Below are positions 41,596-42,913 of a DNA stretch of 42,913 bases, piece after piece. How positions within the stretch are numbered: the stretch's first letter is position 1; every line of letters begins with the position of its first letter. A program made the position numbers and the translations under genes. Source of the DNA: Plectonema cf. radiosum LEGE 06105 (GTDB lineage: Bacteria > Cyanobacteriota > Cyanobacteriia > Cyanobacteriales > Nostocaceae); NCBI RefSeq assembly GCF_015207665.1, contig NZ_JADEWL010000051.1:1-42913 (forward strand). The letters are read 5' to 3'. Under the pieces are notes generated by a model that was not told the origin of the DNA, made no database searches, and was given only the letters and a program-made list of their open reading frames with translations.

Positions 41596-42913
41596 TCAAG
41601 TAAGTGAAGCAATTTCCAAAAGCGTCTTCAATACCGAATCTGGGTTGAGACTGATAGAATCAATACCTTGCTCTACTAAAAAGCGAGCAAATTCGGGATA
41701 ATCGCTGGGTGCTTGTCCACAGATACCGATTTTTCGTCCGTGTTGCTTGACGGTGGTTATGGCTTGGGCTATCATCTGTTTGACTGCTTCGTTACGTTCA
41801 TCAAATAAATGGGCTACTAATTGGGAATCTCGGTCTAAACCCAGAGTTAACTGTGTTAAATCATTAGAACCGATGGAAAAACCGTCAAAGACTTGGCAAA
41901 ATTCCGAGGCTAACTGAACATTAGAAGGTAATTCGCACATTACGTAAACCTGTAAGCCGTTTTCACCTTGGATTAAACCGTTTTTAGCCATCTCTGCTAA
42001 AACACGACGACCTTCTTCGGGAGTACGGCAAAATGGAACCATTAAAATCACGTTGGTTAAACCCATTTCGTCACGTACCCGTTTCATTGCCAGACATTCT
42101 AAAGCAAAACCTTCGCGGTAACGTGCATCGTAATAACGAGAAGCACCCCGCCATCCTAACATGGGGTTTTCTTCGTGGGGTTCAAATTGTTTTCCGCCTA
42201 AAAGATTGCAATATTCATTAGTTTTGAAGTCACTCAAGCGGACAATTACAGGTTTGGGATAAAATGCTGCGGCTATTGTTCCGATTCCTCGTGCTAATTT
42301 ATCTACAAAGAATTGGGTTTTATCTTCGTAATTACGAGTTAATTCAAAGATTTTTGATTTTTCAAATTTGTCTTCTAACTCATGAAATTTAATTAATGCT
42401 AATGGGTGCGTTTTGATATGGTTAGCGATGATAAATTCCATTCTTGCTAGTCCTACACCATCATTAGGTATAGCACTTAAGCCAAAAGCTTCTTCCGGAT
42501 TACCCACATTCATCATGATTTTTGTGGGGATATGGGGTAATTTTTCCAAATGTATTTCTTCTACTTCATAAGGTATTAAACCTTGGTAAACTTTACCTGT
42601 TTCACCTTCAGCACAAGAAACGGTGATATCTTGTCCAGTTGTTAAAGTTGTAGTGGCATCTCCACAACCAACTACTGCTGGAATCCCTAATTCTCTAGCA
42701 ATAATCGCGCTATGACAAGTGCGACCACCAGAATTGGTTACTATAGCGGCAGCCTTTTTCATTATTGGCTCCCAATCTGGGTCAGTACGGTTTGTTATCA
42801 GTACATCTCCTTCTTTAAACAGATGCAAATTATTGACGTTAGTAATTACTTTAGCTTTACCTTGTCCTATGGCTGAGCCTACACTGCGTCCGGTGAGAAG
42901 AGGTATTAATGGA
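41596..42913 (-). CDS. ppsA: Phosphoenolpyruvate synthase, C-terminal part (cut by window end)
   Basis: The frame runs open to the right window edge, so only the C-terminal 438 or so residues are present. Visible are LLTGRSVGSAIGQGKAKVI, GDVLITNRTDPDWEPIMKKAAAIVTNSGGRTCHSAIIARELGIPAVVG with the phosphohistidine in TCHS, ITVSCAEGETGKVYQG, GVGLARMEF, and the TIM-barrel motifs PKPVIVRLSDFKTNEY, GWRGASRYY, FSIGSNDLTQLTLGLDRDS and KIGICGQAPSD. PEP synthase makes PEP from pyruvate and ATP. An internal TTG is not the start. Confidence 0.95.
   Translation of the reverse strand, partial: PLIPLLTGRSVGSAIGQGKAKVITNVNNLHLFKEGDVLITNRTDPDWEPIMKKAAAIVTNSGGRTCHSAIIARELGIPAVVGCGDATTTLTTGQDITVSCAEGETGKVYQGLIPYEVEEIHLEKLPHIPTKIMMNVGNPEEAFGLSAIPNDGVGLARMEFIIANHIKTHPLALIKFHELEDKFEKSKIFELTRNYEDKTQFFVDKLARGIGTIAAAFYPKPVIVRLSDFKTNEYCNLLGGKQFEPHEENPMLGWRGASRYYDARYREGFALECLAMKRVRDEMGLTNVILMVPFCRTPEEGRRVLAEMAKNGLIQGENGLQVYVMCELPSNVQLASEFCQVFDGFSIGSNDLTQLTLGLDRDSQLVAHLFDERNEAVKQMIAQAITTVKQHGRKIGICGQAPSDYPEFARFLVEQGIDSISLNPDSVLKTLLEIASLT

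Overview
The window looks like chromosomal DNA of a filamentous, probably heterocyst-forming cyanobacterium (order Nostocales). It is AT-rich, carries many HIP1 octamers (GCGATCGC), has several heptanucleotide tandem repeat tracts and small dispersed palindromes, and encodes cyanobacterial families such as a CBS-CP12 fusion, DUF1816, Uma2 and pentapeptide-repeat proteins. A tandem array of four short terminator-ended RNA units (18.2-18.8 kb) resembles the NsiR1 arrays known from heterocystous strains. Homology is judged by reading only; no search was run.

Layout. 0-2.9 kb: part of a carbon-phosphorus lyase locus (phnG, phnH, a PhnO-like acetyltransferase) divergent from a PhnF-type regulator, with a strong palindromic operator between them. 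3-5.4 kb: RmlD-like reductase, Uma2 endonuclease-fold protein and a TPR lipoprotein. 6-10 kb: pentapeptide-repeat membrane protein, an Asn/Gly-rich small protein, and two paralogous DxD glycosyltransferase-like genes, one lacking its 5' part. 10.3-14 kb: glyS and murD. 14-16 kb: an ion-channel/DUF421/small-protein operon. 16.6-20.3 kb: gatB, the four-unit small RNA array, argJ. 20.7-24.5 kb: a tail-anchored coiled-coil protein, a CrtI/CrtO-like oxidoreductase, a DUF6544-like protein and a bactofilin-like membrane protein.

24.7-42.9 kb is a stress and energy-economy island: CBS-CP12, a peptidoglycan-binding protein, a PacL-type P-ATPase, a GerMN protein with a 57-residue companion, two Hsp20 proteins, a catalytically dead-looking alpha/beta hydrolase, an adenosine-specific kinase, a decayed F1-ATPase alpha gene, DUF1816, a CFA-synthase-like methyltransferase, a multi-PAS hybrid kinase, a universal stress protein and a PEP synthase (cut by the window edge). 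The gene content recalls dormancy or low-energy regulons of other bacteria (inference).

The main discovery from reading is a 33-bp promoter signature occurring eight times between 20.6 and 34.9 kb: an 11-bp-spaced direct repeat (consensus CCTCACAAGTTCCTCAAA), nine variable bases, then a -10-like TAnnnT, with identical spacing each time. Seven copies point at a gene: the tail-anchored protein, CBS-CP12, the peptidoglycan-binding protein, both hsp20 genes, the hydrolase and the adenosine-specific kinase. The eighth points at a stretch with no convincing gene that ends in a perfect 17-bp stem. This looks like one co-regulated stress regulon under an unidentified activator, with an orphan transcript. 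Mobile-element-like inverted-repeat units (25.3, 35.3 and 40.3 kb) and the decayed ATPase gene show the island has been reshaped.
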